This document shows, in pieces, positions 63,255-64,000 of a DNA stretch of 64,000 bases; position 1 is the stretch's first letter, and each line of letters begins with the position of its first letter. This stretch comes from Microbacterium luteum (GTDB lineage Bacteria; Actinomycetota; Actinomycetes; Actinomycetales; Microbacteriaceae), in assembly GCF_015277875.1 (NCBI RefSeq), contig NZ_CP063814.1:3224001-3288000 (forward strand). Direction: 5' to 3'. The position numbers and the translations under genes were made by a program. The notes beneath the pieces were generated by a model, which saw only the letters and a program-made list of their open reading frames with translations, was not told the DNA's origin and searched no databases.

Positions 63255-64000
63255 CCCGAGGGCGGTTCGAGCGTGTGCAGGGACCGCAGAGCCGCCACGA
63301 CGTCGTCGTGCCACCGGCGCGCGAGCGGCAGCGCACCGGTGAACAGCGCGGTGTCGTGCGTTCCGCCGCGGTACTGCACGACGCTCGCGGCGACGCCGTC
63401 GCGTCGCAGCGCCGCGCCGTACGCGTCACCGTGGCCGCGCAGCGGATCGTACTCGGCGGTGAGGATGACCGCGGGCGGCAGCCCGCGGTGCGACGCCGCT
63501 CGTATGGGCGAGGCGAGCGGCTCGCGCGCCGCGGCGGGACGCGGCAGGCGACCGAGCGCAGCTCGCGCAGGGCGATGAGCGCCGGAATGCCGAGCGCCCA
63601 CGTTGCGCGCAGGTCGAGATGGCGTCCGGTGAGGTCGACGACCGGCACCTCGAGCAGCTGCAGCCGCAGCGGGTGCCGCGCGCGGTCCCGGTTGACCAGC
63701 GTGAGGGCCGCCGCGAGTGAGCCGCCCGCGGAGGTGCCCGCGATGCCGATCCGCTCGGCGTCGATGCCCAGCTCGTCCGCGTGTGCGATGAGCCACTCCA
63801 GGCACGCGTACCCCTGCTCGACCTGGGTGGGGTACCGATGCTCGGGAGCCAGCGCGTAGTCGACGGCGATGATCGCGACGCCGGCATCGTGTGCGCGGCG
63901 CCGGAAGGCGGCATCCGTCGTGGGGTAGTCGATGCCGCCGATCCGGAACGCTCCCCCGAAGAACGCCAGCACGCCGGGCACGGGCCGTTCGTGCTGGGGC
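63251..64000 (-). pseudogene. Alpha/beta hydrolase with frameshift, partial at window end
   Basis: The - strand starts outside the window. GVLAFFGGAFRIGG, VAIIAVDYALAPEHRYPTQV and GIAGTSAGGSLAAAL (nucleophile Ser) are in one frame. Near 63545-63560 the reading must shift to continue with AAAREPLASPIRAASH, LPPAVILTAEYDPLRGHG (acid Asp) and GGTHDTALF (His). The expected HGG of the oxyanion hole reads FGG. The gene is either a pseudogene or carries one sequencing error. Confidence 0.8.

Overview
The window is a 64 kb stretch of a high-GC actinobacterial chromosome, most probably a Microbacteriaceae member close to Microbacterium. This rests on the dense GC-rich codon use, the dnaK-grpE-dnaJ-hspR heat-shock operon with an HspR-type operator, an IdeR/DtxR-type iron box, a DUF222/HNH gene and an ISL3-family insertion sequence. 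There is no phage or plasmid backbone; it reads as chromosome with scattered gene decay.

Region 1 (1-13.7 kb) is a sugar-catabolism locus: a shikimate-dehydrogenase-like gene, a phosphotriesterase-like hydrolase, a ribose-type ABC importer (binding protein, permease, double ATPase), a sugar epimerase, an L-fucose/arabinose-isomerase-like protein, the ribokinase-RbsD-GntR-LacI operon, and a small transaldolase/fructose-6-phosphate-aldolase-like enzyme. Several candidate operators lie in its promoters. Embedded in it is a deletion scar joining the tail of a tetR gene to a headless FAD monooxygenase.

Region 2 (13.8-20.7 kb) has two small proteins (DUF6325-like, SHOCT), an AI-2E family transporter, a small potassium channel and the heat-shock operon.

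Region 3 (20.8-32.4 kb) is a complete type IV pilus locus. A + strand operon (major pilin, three pilin-like proteins, prepilin peptidase, PilM, PilN, PilO) converges on a - strand operon (pilB, pilT, pilC). No secretin or PilP is present, as expected for a monoderm. Next to it is an OmpR-type regulator whose receiver lacks the phospho-acceptor aspartate.

Region 4 (32.4-46.7 kb) holds a KefB-type antiporter with a TrkA_C partner, an MFS carrier, a BCCT carrier, a divergent pair of His/Gly-rich winged-helix regulators, a LacI regulator with a GH36 alpha-galactosidase, dcd, tRNA-Gly(CCC), a double-frameshifted DUF222/HNH gene, and a TetR/zinc-dehydrogenase divergent pair.

Region 5 (46.7-53.1 kb) is the most rearranged part: PEP synthase (ppsA), a 5'-truncated PEP-synthase regulator (ppsR), and a glycosyltransferase fragment split by an ISL3 element with clear terminal repeats and an 8-bp target duplication. 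A secreted GH5-CBM2 glucanase overlaps the 3' fragment in antisense.

Region 6 (53.1-64 kb) includes an EamA exporter, a beta-lactamase-fold lipoprotein that has lost its catalytic motifs, a DUF2470 protein with heme oxygenase (iron-box promoter, probably leaderless), a Pif1-like helicase, a membrane-anchored protein, a DHA2 MFS exporter, a CopD-CtaG fusion, an HU protein, and a frameshifted alpha/beta hydrolase running off the end.
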